Source: Mercurialis annua (lineage: Eukaryota > Streptophyta > Magnoliopsida > Malpighiales > Euphorbiaceae). Taken from it: 64,000 nt of DNA. The stretch covers positions 26,039,001 through 26,103,000 of the forward strand of contig NC_065575.1 of assembly GCF_937616625.2 (NCBI RefSeq), read 5' to 3'. Below, piece by piece: positions 13,906-26,400 of this stretch. How positions within the stretch are numbered: the first letter of the stretch is position 1; each line of letters starts with the position of its first letter. A program made the position numbers and the translations under genes. Under the pieces are notes generated by a model that did no database searches, was not told the origin of the DNA, and saw only the letters and a program-made list of their open reading frames with translations.

Positions 13906-14289
13906 AAAACTGATGATGCTTGTCATATTGCTGATTTGTTCTTTCAGAAAGTTGTGCGTTTACATGGAATACCTACAATTGTCAGTGATAGGGATACAAA
14001 ATTTCTTAGTCATTTTTGGCGTGTTGTGCGGGCTAAATTGGGTACTAAATTACTATTTTCTACTACTTGCCATCCACAAACAGATGGTCAAACTGAGGTG
14101 GTTAATAGAACCATGGTGCAATTGCTTCGCTCTTTAATTTCTAAGAATTTAAAATCTCGGGAGGATTTATTACAATAAGTCGAATTTGCATATAACATGG
14201 CAGTTCATAGCACTACACACACTTCACCTTTTAAAATTGTGTATGGTTTTAATCCGTTGTCTCCAATTGATTTAATTTCTTTGCCTATG
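13906..14289 (+). pseudogene. Broken pol fragment: integrase catalytic core, shifted frame
   Basis: Integrase similarity resumes in the next reading frame immediately after the frameshift. The second catalytic Asp is in VSDRD (codon 13,987-13,989). The catalytic Glu is in HPQTDGQTE (codon 14,095-14,097). They are separated by exactly 35 residues, the D-35-E spacing of retroviral-type integrases. An in-frame TAA at 14,176-14,178 breaks the frame again. Recognisable sequence (FAYN, then FKIVYG) continues past it to the right junction, so the stop is a mutation inside the gene and not its end. The three catalytic acids survive although the gene is dead, suggesting decay that is not very old. Confidence 0.88.
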
Positions 14290-16073
14290 ACTAATCTAGA
14301 GTCACTTTTCAGACACACTTTGCGTAATATAACCTAACCATGCTGAAGTAATCGGACCGACGGGTTAAAGAGACTTGAGACGCGACATACTAATCTAGCG
14401 TCACTTTTCACGCACACTTTGCGTAATATAACCTAACCTTGCTTAGGTAATCGGAATGACGCGATCAAGAGACTTGTGACGCGACATAAGCATGGTAATC
14501 GAAACGAAGCGTTAAAGAGAGTTGAGACGCAACATACTAATCTAGCGTCACTTTTCACGCACACTTTGCGTAATATAACTTAACCATGCTTAGGTAATCG
14601 GAACAACGCGTTAAAGAGACTTGAGATGCAACATAGTACTCTACCGTAAATTTTAACGCACACTTTGCGTAATATAATCTAACCATGATTAGGTAATCGG
14701 AACGACGCGTTAGAGAGACTTGTGACACGACATAAGCATGGTAATCGAAACGACGCGTTACAGAGACTTGAGATGCGACATACTAATCTAGCGTCACTTT
14801 TCATGCACACTTTGCATAATATAACATAACCATGGTTAGGTAATCGGAACGATGCGTTAAAGATACTTGTGACGCGACATAGTAATCTAGCTTCACTTTT
14901 AATGCACACTTTCCATAATATAAACTAACCATGCTTTGATAATCGGAACGACTCGTTAGACAGACTTGTGATGCGACTTAAGCATGGTAATCGAAACTGC
15001 GCGTTAAAGAGACTTGAGAAGCGACATAATAATCTAGAGTCACGTTTCACGCACACTTTGCGTAATATAACCTAATCACACTTAGGTAATCGGAACGACG
15101 CGTTAAAGAGACTTGAGATGCGACATACTAATCTAGCGTCATTTTCCAAGCACACTTTGCGTAATATAACCTAACCATGTTTAGGTAATCGGAAGGATGA
15201 GTTAAAAATACTTGAGAAGCAACATACTAATCTATTGTCACTTTTAACGCATACTTTGTGTAATATAACCTAACAATGCTTAGGTAATCGGAACGACGTG
15301 TTTAAGAGACTTGTGACACGACATACTAATCTAGCGTCAGTTTAACCCACACTTTCTGTAATACAACCTAACCGTGCTTAGGTAATCGGAACGACGCATT
15401 AGAGAAACTTGCAACACGACATAATCATGGTAATCGAAACGACGCATTAAAGAGACGTGAGCACGATACACTAATCTAGCGTCCTTTTCACGCACAGTTT
15501 GCATAATATAACTTAACCATGATTAGGTAACCGGAATGACGCATTAAAGAGACTTGTGACCCGACATACTAATCTAGTGTCACTTTTTACTCACACTTTG
15601 CGTAATATAACCTAACCATGCTTAGATAATCGGAACGACTCGTTAGAGAGGCTTGTGACGCGACATAAGCATGGTAATCAAAACGACGCGTCAAAGAGAC
15701 TTGAATCTAGCGTCACTTTTCACACACACTTTGTGTAATATAACCTAAAAATGCTTAGGTAATCAAAACAACGCGTTAAATCTTGAGATGTGGCATACTA
15801 ATCTAGCGTCACTTTTCATGCACACTTTTTTTAATATAACCTAACCATGCTTAGGTAATCTGAACGACGCGATAAATAGACTTGTAACGCGACATACTAA
15901 TCTAGCATCACTTTTCAAGCACACTTTGCGTAATATAACCTAACCAGGTTTAGGTAATCGAAACGACGCGTAAAAGAGACTTGAGACGCGACATACTAAT
16001 CTAGCGTCACTTTTCACGCACACTTTGCTTAATATAACCTTGCCATGCTTAGGTAATCAGACCGATGCTTTAA
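14290..16073 (-). repeat. Satellite array, inverted block (right part)
   Basis: Inverted-orientation satellite resumes right after the retroelement fragment and runs to a second orientation switch at about 16,071-16,075 (TAAAG). About 14,345-15,130 is the inverted copy of 6,685-7,440. The right flank of the retroelement repeats the satellite phase already present on its left flank: ACTAATCTAG followed by GTCACTTTTCA occurs on both sides. No gene is seen. Confidence 0.92.
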
Positions 16074-19000
16074 AGTCTCTGCAGCGCGTCGTTTAGATTA
16101 CCATGCTTATGCAGCGTCACAAGTCTCTCTAACGCGTCGTTCCGATTACCTAATCATGGTTAGGTTATATTACTCGAAGTGTGCGTTAAAATTTACGGTA
16201 GAGTACTATGTCGCATCACAAGTCACTTCAACGCGTCGTTCCGATTACCTAAGCATGGTTAGGTTATATTACGCAAAGTGTGCGTGAAAGTGACGCTAGA
16301 TTAGTATGTTGCGTCTCAAGTCTCTTTAACGCGTTATTCCGATTAACTAAGAGCATGGTTTGGTTATATTACGCAAAGTGTGCGTGAAAAGTGATGGTAA
16401 ATTAGTTTCCCGCGTCTCAAGTCTCTTTAACTCGTCGTTTTGATTACATAATCATGGTTAGGTTATATTACGCGAAGTGTGTGTGAAAAGTGACGCTAGA
16501 TTAGTATGTCGCGTCTCAACTCTCTTTAACGCGTGTTTCGGTTACCATGCTTATGTCGCGTCACAAGTCTCTCTAACGCGTCGTTCTAATTACTAAGCAT
16601 TGTTGGGTTATATGAAAAGTGACGCTAGTTTAGTATATCGCGTCTCAAGTCTCTTTAACGCGTCATTTCGATTACCATGCTTATGTCGCGCCACAAGTCT
16701 CTCTAACGCGTCGTTCTGATTACAGATGGTAAGGTTATATTACGCAAAGTGTGCGTGAAAAGTGACGCTAGATTAGTATGTCGCGTCTCAAGTCTCTTTA
16801 CCGCGTCGTTCCAATTACCTAAGCATGGTTAGGTTAGGTTATGCAACCGTGCGTCAAAAGTGACGATAGATTAGTATGTCGCGTCTCAAGTCTCTTTAAC
16901 TCGTCGTTCTGATTACCTAAGCATTGTTAGGTTATATTACGCAAAGTGTGCGTAAAAAGTGACGCAAGAGTAGTATGTCGCGTCTTAATTCTCTTTAATG
17001 CATCATTTTGATTAGTATGCTTATGTCGCGTCACAAGTCTCTTTAACACGTCGTTCCGAACACCTAAGCATGGTTAGGTTATTACACAAAATGTGCGTGA
17101 AAAGTGACGCTAGATTAGTATGTCGCATCTCATGTCTCTTTAACGCGTCCGTCCGATTACCTATGCATGGTTATATTAAATTATGCAAAGTGTCCGTGAA
17201 AAATGACGCTAGATAGTATGTCGCGTCTATAGTCTCTGTAAGGCGTCGTTACATTACCATTCTTATGTCGCGTCACAAGTGTCTCTAACGCGTCGTTCCA
17301 ATTACCTAAGCATGGTTAGTTTACATTACTCAAAGTGTGCGAGAAAAGTGAAATAGATTAGTATGTCGCGTCTCAAGTCTTTTTGACGCGTCGTTCTGAT
17401 TACCTAAGCATGGTTAGGTTATATTACTCAAAATGTGCGTGAAAAGTGACGCTAGATTAGCATGTCGCGCCTCAAGTCTCTTTAACACGTCTTTCGATTA
17501 CCATGATTATGTCGCGTCACGAGTCTCTCTATTGCTTCGTTCCAATTTCCTAAAAATTGTTAGGTTATATTACGAAGATTGTGCGTGAAAAGCGACAATA
17601 GATTAATATGTCGCATCTCAAGTCTTTTTAACGCGTTGTTTCGATTACCATGCTTATGTCGCGTCACAAGTCTCTTTAACGCGTCGTTCCGATTATCTAA
17701 GCATGGGTTATATTAGGCAAAGTGCGCGTGAAAAGTGACGCTAGATTAGTATGTCGCGTCTAAAGTCTCATTAACGCGTCGTTTCGATTAACTAAGAATG
17801 GTTAGGTTATATTATGCAAAATGTGGGGAAAAAGGGACGCTAGATTAGTATGTCGCATCTCAAGTCTCATTTACGCGTCGTTTCGATTACCTAAGCATGG
17901 TTAGGTTAAATTAAACAAAGTGTGTGTGAAAAGTGACAGTAGATTAGTATGTTGCGTCTCAAGTCTCTTTAACGCGACGTTTCCATTACCATGCTTATGT
18001 CACGTCACAAGTCTCACTAACGCGCTGTTCCAATTACCTATGCATGCTTAGATCATATTACGCAAAGTATGCGTGAAAAGTGACGTTAGATTAGTATGTC
18101 GCGTCTCAAGTATCTTTAAGGCGTCGTTTCGATTACCATGTATATGTCGCATCTCAAGTATCTTTAAGGCGTCGTTTCGATTACCATGTATATGTCGCGT
18201 CACAAGTCTCTCTCTAACGCGTCCTTCCGATTACCTAAGCATGGTTAGGTTATATTACACAAAGTGTGCATAAAAAGGAACGCTAGATTACTTTGTCGAG
18301 TCACAAGTTTCTTTAACGCGTCGTTTAGATTACCATCTTATGTCGTGTCACGAGCCTCTCTAACGCGTCGTTCCGATTACCTAAGCATGGTTAGGTTATA
18401 TAATGGAAAGTGTGCGCTAAAAGTGAAGCTAGATTACTATGTCGCGTCACAAGTCTCTTTAACGCGTCGTTCCGATTACCTAAGAATGGTTAGGTTATAT
18501 TATGCAAAGTGTGCGTGAAAAGTGACGCTAGATTATTATGTCGCGTCACAAGTCTCTTTAACCGTTGTTTAGATTACCTAAGCATGTATTAGGCTATAAT
18601 ACGCAAAGTGTGCTTGAAATGTGACGCTAGATTAGTATGTTGTGTGACAAGTTTCTTTATCGCATCATTCTGATTACCTAAGCATGGTTCGGTTATATTA
18701 CGCTAAGTGTTTCTTAAGAGTGACGCTAGATTAGTATGTCGTGTCAAAAGTCTCATTAACGCGCTGTTTCGATTACCTATGCATGGTTAGGTTATATTAC
18801 ATAAAGTGTGCGTGAGAAGTGACTCTAGATTACTATGTCGCGTCACAAGTCTCTTTAACACGTCGTTTCAATTACCTTGCTTATGTCGCGTCACAAGTCT
18901 CTCTAACAAGTCGTTCTGATTACCTAAGCCATTAGGTTATATGCAAAGTGTGCGTGAAAAGTGACGCTAGATTAGTATGTCGCGACACAAGTCTCTCTAA

Positions 19001-19767
19001 CGCGTCGTTCCGATTGCCTAAGCATGGTTAGGTTATATTACGCATAGTGTGCGTGAAAAGTGACAATAGATTAGTATGTCTCATCTAAAGTCTCTTTAAC
19101 GCGTCGTTTCGATTACCAAGCTTATGTTGCGTCACAAGTCACTTTAACGCGTCGTTCCGATTACCTAAGCATGGTTTTGTTTTATTACGTAAAGTGTGCG
19201 TGAAAAGTGGTGCTAGATTAGTATGTCGCGTCTCAAGTCTCTTTAACACGTCGTTTCGATTACCTAAGCATGGTTAGGTTATATTAAGAAAAATGTGCGT
19301 GAAATATGACGCTAGATTAGTATATCGCATCTCAAGTCTCATTAACGCGTTGTTTTGATTACCATGCTTATGTAGCGTCAACGCGTCGTTCCAATTATCT
19401 AAACATTGTTAAACCATATTAAGCAAAGTGTGCGTGAAAAGTGATGTTGGATTAGTATGTCGCTTCTCAAGTCTCTTTAACGGGTCATTTTGATTACCAT
19501 GCCTATGTCGCGTCACAAGTCTCTCTAACGCGTCGCTCCGATTACATAAGCATGGTTAGGTTATATTACGCAAAGTGTGCGTTAAAAGTGATGCTAGATT
19601 AGTATGTTGCGATCCAAGTCTCTTTATTGCGTCGTTTTGATTACCTATGCATGGTTTTGTTATATTACGCAAAGTGTGCGTGAAAAGTGACGCTAGAATA
19701 GTATGCAGTGTCTCAAATCTCTTTAACGCGTTGTTCCGATTACCCAAGCATGGTTAGGATGCAAAGC
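16074..19767 (+). repeat. Satellite array, forward block 2, diverged part
   Basis: Forward-orientation monomers with ordinary divergence. About 17,030-17,400 is related to 5,040-5,400 and 60,000-60,330, sharing the CGTTCCGAACACCTAAGC variant. About 18,240-18,900 is related to 30,320-30,900, sharing the AAAAAGGGACGCTAGATTAC variant. These long-range pairs show that blocks of several monomers have been copied together. No gene or other element is seen. Confidence 0.92.
18097..18192 (+). repeat. Two consecutive 48-bp B' subunits
   Basis: The stretches 18,097-18,144 and 18,145-18,192 are nearly identical 48-bp B' subunits, both carrying the same variant ending ACCATGTATA, followed by a normal B. 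This monomer is therefore A-B'-B'-B. It shows that B' itself duplicates in tandem and is an independent unit of expansion below the monomer level. Confidence 0.85.
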
Positions 19768-22700
19768 GTGCGTGAAAAGTAACGCTAGATTAGTATGTCG
19801 CGTCTCAAGTCTCTTTAACGCGTCGTTGCGATTACCTAAGAATCGTTAGGTTATATTACGCAAAGTGTGCATAATAAGTGAAGCTAGATAATGTCATGTT
19901 TCAAGTCTCTTTAACGCGTCATCTCGATTACTATGCTTATGTCCCGTCACAAGTTTCTTTAACGCGTCGTTCCAAACACCTAAGCATGGTTAGGTATAAT
20001 ACACAAAGTGTGCGTGAAAAGTGACGCTAGATTAGTATGTCGCGTCTCATGTCTCTTCAACGCGTCAGTACGATTACCTAAGCATGGTTAGGTTATATTG
20101 CGCAAAGTGTGCGTGAAAAGTGACGCTAGATTAGTACGTCGCGTCTAAAGTCTCTTTAAAGCGTCGTTTCATTACCATTCTTATGTCGTGTCACAAGTCT
20201 CTCTAATGCATCTTCCAATTAACTAAGCATGGTTAGTTTATACTACGCAAAGTGTGCGTGAAAAGTGAAATAAATTAGTATGTCGCGTGTCTCAAAACTT
20301 TTTGACGAGTCGTTCGATTACCTAATCATGGTTATGTTAAATAACGCAAAGAGTGCGTAAAAGTTGATGCTAGATCTTTAATGCGTCGTTCTGATTACCT
20401 AAGCATGGTTAGGTTATATTACGCAAAGTGTGCGTTAAAATGGACAATAGATTAGTATGTCGCGTCTCTAGTCTTTTTAACGCGTCGTATCGACCTAAGC
20501 ATGGTTAGGTTATATTATGCAAAGTGTGCGTGAACAGTGGCGCTAGATTAGTATGTAGCGTCTCATGTGTCTTTAACCCGTCGTTTCGATTACCATGCAT
20601 GGTTAGTATGTAGCATGTTTATGTCGCATCACAAGTCTCTCCAACGCGTCGTTTTTATTACCTAAGATTGGTTAGGTTATATTACGCAAAGTATGCGTTA
20701 AAAGTGACGCTAGGTTAGTATGTCACGTCTCAAGTCTCTTTAACGCGTCGTTCCGATTATCTAAGCATCGTTAGGTTATATTACGCAAAATGTGCATAAA
20801 AAGTGACGCTAGATTAGTATGTCGCGTCTCAAGTGTCTTTAACCCGTCGTTTCGATTACCATGCTTAAGTCGCGTGACAAGTCTCTCTAACGCGTCGTTA
20901 CGATTACCTAAGAATTGTTTGGTTATATTACGCAAAGTGTGCGTTAAAAGTGATGCTAGATTACTATGTCATGTGACAAGTTTTTTAACGCATCGTTCCG
21001 ATTACCTAAGCATGGTTAGGTTATATTACGCAAAGTGTGCGGGAAACGTGACTCTAGATTAGTATGTCGCGTCTCAAGTCTCTTTAACGCGTCGTTTCCA
21101 ATACCATGCTTATGTCGCGTCACAAGTCTCTCTAACGCGACGCTCTGATAACCTAAGCATGGTTAATTTATACTATGGAAAATGTGCGTTAAAAGTGAAG
21201 CTAGATTACTATGTCGCGTCACAAGTCTCTTGAACGCGTCGTTCCGATTGCCTAAGCATGGTTAGGTTATATTACGCAAAGTGTGCGTGAAAAGTGACGC
21301 TAGATTAGTATATCGCGTCACAAGTCTCTTTAACATGTCGTTCCAATTACCTAAGCATGGTTAGGTTATATACACAAAGTGTGCGTGAACAGTGACGGTA
21401 GATTAGTATGTCGCGTCTTAAGTCTCTTTACCGCGTCATTTTGATTACCATGCTTTTGTTGTGTCACAAGTCTCTCAAACGTGTCGTTCCGATTACCTAA
21501 TCATGGTTAGGTTATATTATCCAAAGTGTGCGTTAAAATTGGCGGTAGAGTACTATGTTGCGTCACAAGTCTCTTTAACGTGTCGTTCGGATTACCTAAG
21601 CATGGTTAGGTTACATTACACAAAGTGTGCGTGAAAAGTAACGCTAGATTAGTATGTCGCGTCTCAAGTCTCTTTAACGCGTCGTTGCGATTACCTAAGA
21701 ATCGTTAGGTTATATTACGCAAAGTGTGCATAATAAGTGAAGCTAGATAATGTCATGTTTCAAGTCTCTTTAACGCGTCATCTCGATTACTATGCTTATG
21801 TCCCGTCACAAGTTTCTTTAACGCGTCGTTCCAAACACCTAAGCATGGTTAGGTATAATACACAAAGTGTGCGTGAAAAGTGACGCTAGATTAGTATGTC
21901 GCGTCTCATGTCTCTTCAACGCGTCAGTACGATTACCTAAGCATGGTTAGGTTATATTGCGCAAAGTGTGCGTGAAAAGTGACGCTAGATTAGTACGTCG
22001 CGTCTAAAGTCTCTTTAAAGCGTCGTTTCATTACCATTCTTATGTCGTGTCACAAGTCTCTCTAATGCATCTTCCAATTAACTAAGCATGGTTAGTTTAT
22101 ACTACGCAAAGTGTGCGTGAAAAGTGAAATAAATTAGTATGTCGCGTGTCTCAAAACTTTTTGACGAGTCGTTCGATTACCTAATCATGGTTATGTTAAA
22201 TAACGCAAAGAGTGCGTAAAAGTTGATGCTAGATCTTTAATGCGTCGTTCTGATTACCTAAGCATGGTTAGGTTATATTACGCAAAGTGTGCGTTAAAAT
22301 GGACAATAGATTAGTATGTCGCGTCTCTAGTCTTTTTAACGCGTCGTATCGACCTAAGCATGGTTAGGTTATATTATGCAAAGTGTGCGTGAACAGTGGC
22401 GCTAGATTAGTATGTAGCGTCTCATGTGTCTTTAACCCGTCGTTTCGATTACCATGCATGGTTAGTATGTAGCATGTTTATGTCGCATCACAAGTCTCTC
22501 CAACGCGTCGTTTTTATTACCTAAGATTGGTTAGGTTATATTACGCAAAGTATGCGTTAAAAGTGACGCTAGGTTAGTATGTCACGTCTCAAGTCTCTTT
22601 AACGCGTCGTTCCGATTATCTAAGCATCGTTAGGTTATATTACGCAAAATGTGCATAAAAAGTGACGCTAGATTAGTATGTCGCGTCTCAAGTGTCTTTA

Positions 22701-23485
22701 ACCCGTCGTTTCGATTACCATGCTTAAGTCGCGTGACAAGTCTCTCTAACGCGTCGTTACGATTACCTAAGAATTGTTTGGTTATATTACGCAAAGTGTG
22801 CGTTAAAAGTGATGCTAGATTACTATGTCATGTGACAAGTTTTTTAACGCATCGTTCCGATTACCTAAGCATGGTTAGGTTATATTACGCAAAGTGTGCG
22901 GGAAACGTGACTCTAGATTAGTATGTCGCGTCTCAAGTCTCTTTAACGCGTCGTTTCCAATACCATGCTTATGTCGCGTCACAAGTCTCTCTAACGCGAC
23001 GCTCTGATAACCTAAGCATGGTTAATTTATACTATGGAAAATGTGCGTTAAAAGTGAAGCTAGATTACTATGTCGCGTCACAAGTCTCTTGAACGCGTCG
23101 TTCCGATTGCCTAAGCATGGTTAGGTTATATTACGCAAAGTGTGCGTGAAAAGTGACGCTAGATTAGTATATCGCGTCACAAGTCTCTTTAACATGTCGT
23201 TCCAATTACCTAAGCATGGTTAGGTTATATACACAAAGTGTGCGTGAACAGTGACGGTAGATTAGTATGTCGCGTCTTAAGTCTCTTTACCGCGTCATTT
23301 TGATTACCATGCTTTTGTTGTGTCACAAGTCTCTCAAACGTGTCGTTCCGATTACCTAATCATGGTTAGGTTATATTATCCAAAGTGTGCGTTAAAATTG
23401 GCGGTAGAGTACTATGTTGCGTCACAAGTCTCTTTAACGTGTCGTTCGGATTACCTAAGCATGGTTAGGTTACATTACACAAAGT
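19768..23485 (+). repeat. Tandem duplication of a 1,859-bp block
   Basis: The stretch 19,768-21,626 is repeated as 21,627-23,485, with an offset of exactly 1,859 bp. Everywhere I compared the two copies, including private oddities such as ACCATGCATGGTTAGTATGT and the short GTATCGACCTAAGC variant, they are identical. The flanks differ immediately outside. Neighbouring monomers are much more diverged, so this is either a very recent duplication or an assembly artefact. It contains no gene. Confidence 0.93.
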
Positions 23486-26400
23486 GTGCGTGAAAAGTGA
23501 CGCTAGATTGTATGTCGCGTCACAAGTTTCTTGAACGCGTCGTTCCGTTTACCTAAGCATGGTTAGGTTATATACTTAAAGTGTGCGTAAGCAGTGACGC
23601 AAGATTAGTATGTCGCGTCTCAAGTCTCAAGTCTCTTCAATGTGTCGATTCGATTACCTAAGTATGGTTAGGTTATATTATGGAAAGTGTGCGTTAAAAG
23701 TGAAGCTAGATTACTATGTTGCGTCACAAGTCTCTTCAACGCGTCGTTCCGATTACCTAAGCATGGTTAGGTTACAATACGCAAAGTGTGCATGAAAAGT
23801 GACGCTAGATTAGTATGTCGCGTCTCAAGTCTCTTCAACGCGTCGATTCGATTAGCTATGCATGGTTAGGTTATATTACGCAAAGTATGCGTGAAATGTA
23901 ATGTTGGATTTAGTATGTCGCGTCTCAAGTCTCTTTAACGCCTCATTTCAATTACCATGCTTATATCGCGTCACAAGTCTCACTAATGCGGTGTTCCGAT
24001 TACATAACGCTAGATTAGTATATCGCGTCTCAAGTCTCTGTAACGCATCCTTTCAATTACCAATGCTTATGTATTATAGGAAGTGTACGTTAAAAGTGAA
24101 GCTAGATTACTATGTCGCGTCACAAGTCTCTTTAATGTGTCGTTCTGATTCCCTATGCATGGTTAGGTTATATTACGCAAATTGTGCGTGAAAAGTGACA
24201 CTAGATTAGTATGTCGCGTCACAAGTCTCTTTAACGTGTCGTTCCGATTACCTACGCATGGTTAAATTATATACGCAAAGTGTGCGTGAAAAGTGACGCG
24301 ATTAGTATGTCGCGTTTCAAGTCTCTTTAACACGTCGTTCCTATTATCTAAGCATGGTTAGGTTATATTGCGCAAAGTGTGCTTGAAAATTGACTCTAGA
24401 TTAGTATGTCGCATCTCAAGTCTCTTTAACGCGTCGTTTTGATTACAATGCTTATGTCACGTCACAAGTCTCTCCAATGCGTCGTTCTGATTACCTAAAC
24501 ATGGTTAGGTTATATTATGCAAAGTGTGCGTGAAAAGTAACGTTAGATTAGTATGTCGCGTCACAAGTCTCTTTAACGGGTCGTTTCGATTACCTAACAA
24601 TGGTTAGGTTATATACGTAAAGTGTGCGTAAACAGTGACACTAGATTAGTATGTCGCGTCTCAAGTCTCTTTAACGCGTCGTTTCGATTAACCATGCTTA
24701 TGTCGCGTCACAAGTCTCTGTAGTGCGTCGTTCTGATTTCCTAATCATGGTCAAATTATACAACGCAAAGCGTGCATTAAAATTGACGGTAGAGTACTAT
24801 GTCGCGTCACAAGTTACTTTAACGTGTCGTTCCGATTACCGCATAATGTGCGTGAAAAGTGATTCTAGATATGTATGTTACATCTTAAGGCTCTTTAACG
24901 CGTCGTTTCGATTACCATGGTTATGTAGCGTCACAAGTCTCTCTAATGCGTCATTCCGATTACCTAAGCATGGTTAGGCTATATTACGCAAAGTGTGCGT
25001 GAAAAGTTACATTAGATTAGTATGACTTCATGTCTCTTTAACGCGTTGTTCCGATTATCTAAGCATGGTTAGGTTAAATTACGCAAAGAGTGTGTAAAAA
25101 GTGACGCTAGATTAGTATGCCGCGTCTCAAGTCTCTTTAACGCGTCGTTTTGATTACCTAACCATCGTTAGGTTATATTACGCAAAGTGTGCGCAAAAAG
25201 TGACGCTAGATTAGTATGTCGCATTTCAAGTCTCTTTAACGCGTCGTTCCGAACACCTAAGCATGGTTAGGTTATATTACATAAAGTTTGCGTGAAAAGT
25301 GACGCTAGATTAGTATGTCGCGTCTAAAGTCTCTTTAAGGTTTCATTACCATTCTTATTTTGCATCACAAGTCTATCTAACGCATTGTTCTAATTACCTA
25401 AGCATGGTTAGTTTATATTTGGCAAACTGTGCGTGAAAAGTGAAATAGATTAGTATGTCGCGTCTCAAGTTTTTTTGACGCGTAGTTCCGATTACCTAAG
25501 CATGGTTAGGTTAAACTACGCAAAGAGTGTGGAATGTGATGCTAGATTGGTATGTTGTGTCTCAAGTCGTCTTTTCGATTACCTAAGCATGGTTAGGTTA
25601 TATTCTGCAAAGTATGCGTTAATAGTGACAATAGATTAGTATGCCGCAGCTCATGTCTCTTTAACGCGTCGTTTCGATTACCTAAGCATGGTTAGGTATA
25701 GAGAAAAGTGACGCTAGATTAGTATGTCGCGTCACAAGTCTCTCTAACACGTCGTTCCGTTTACCTAAGCATAGTTAGGTTATATACTTAAAGTTTGCGT
25801 AAGCAGTGACGCTAGATTAGTATGTCGCGTCACATGTCTGTCTAATACGTCGTTCCGTTTACCTAAGCATAGTTAGGTTATATACTTAAAGTTTGCGTAA
25901 GCAGTGACGCTAGATTAGTACGTCGCGTCTCAAGTCTCAAGTCTCTTCAACGCGTCGATTCGATTACCTAAGTATGGTTAGGTTATATTATGGAAAGTGT
26001 GCGTTAAAAGTGAAGCTAGATTACTATGTCGCGTCACAAGTCTCTTTAACGCGTCGTTCCGATTACCTAAGCATGGTTAGGTTGCAATACGCAAAGTGTG
26101 CGTGAAAAGTGATGCTAGATTAGTATGTCGCGTCACAAGTCTTTTTAACGCGTCGTTCCGATTACCTAAGCACGGTTAATTTATATTTTGGAAAGTGTGC
26201 GTTAATAGTGAAGCTAGATTACTATGTCGCGTCACAAGTCTCTTTAATGCGTCGTTCCGATTACCTAAGCACGGTTATGTTACATTACGCAAAGTGTGCG
26301 TGAAAAGTGACGCTAGATTAGTATGTCGCGTCACAAGTCTCTTTAACGCGTCGTTCCGATTACCTAAGCATGGTTAGATAATATACCCAAAGTGTGAATG

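Larger units (their letters stand above)
13152..14289 (+). mobile_element. Ty3/gypsy chromovirus-like retrotransposon fragment
   Basis: This is the only non-satellite DNA in the window. It encodes part of a plant Ty3/gypsy pol polyprotein: the end of RNase H, then the integrase zinc-binding and catalytic domains. Gag, protease, reverse transcriptase, the integrase C-terminus with any chromodomain, and both LTRs are absent. A full element of this kind is several kilobases long. No short target-site duplication is visible. Satellite sequence ending CTTTTCACGCA abuts the left end, and satellite starting ACTAATCTAGAGTC abuts the right. The integrase core resembles plant chromoviruses, possibly the CRM (centromeric) or Reina branches. 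This lineage call is tentative because the chromodomain that would help decide it is missing. Confidence 0.9.
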
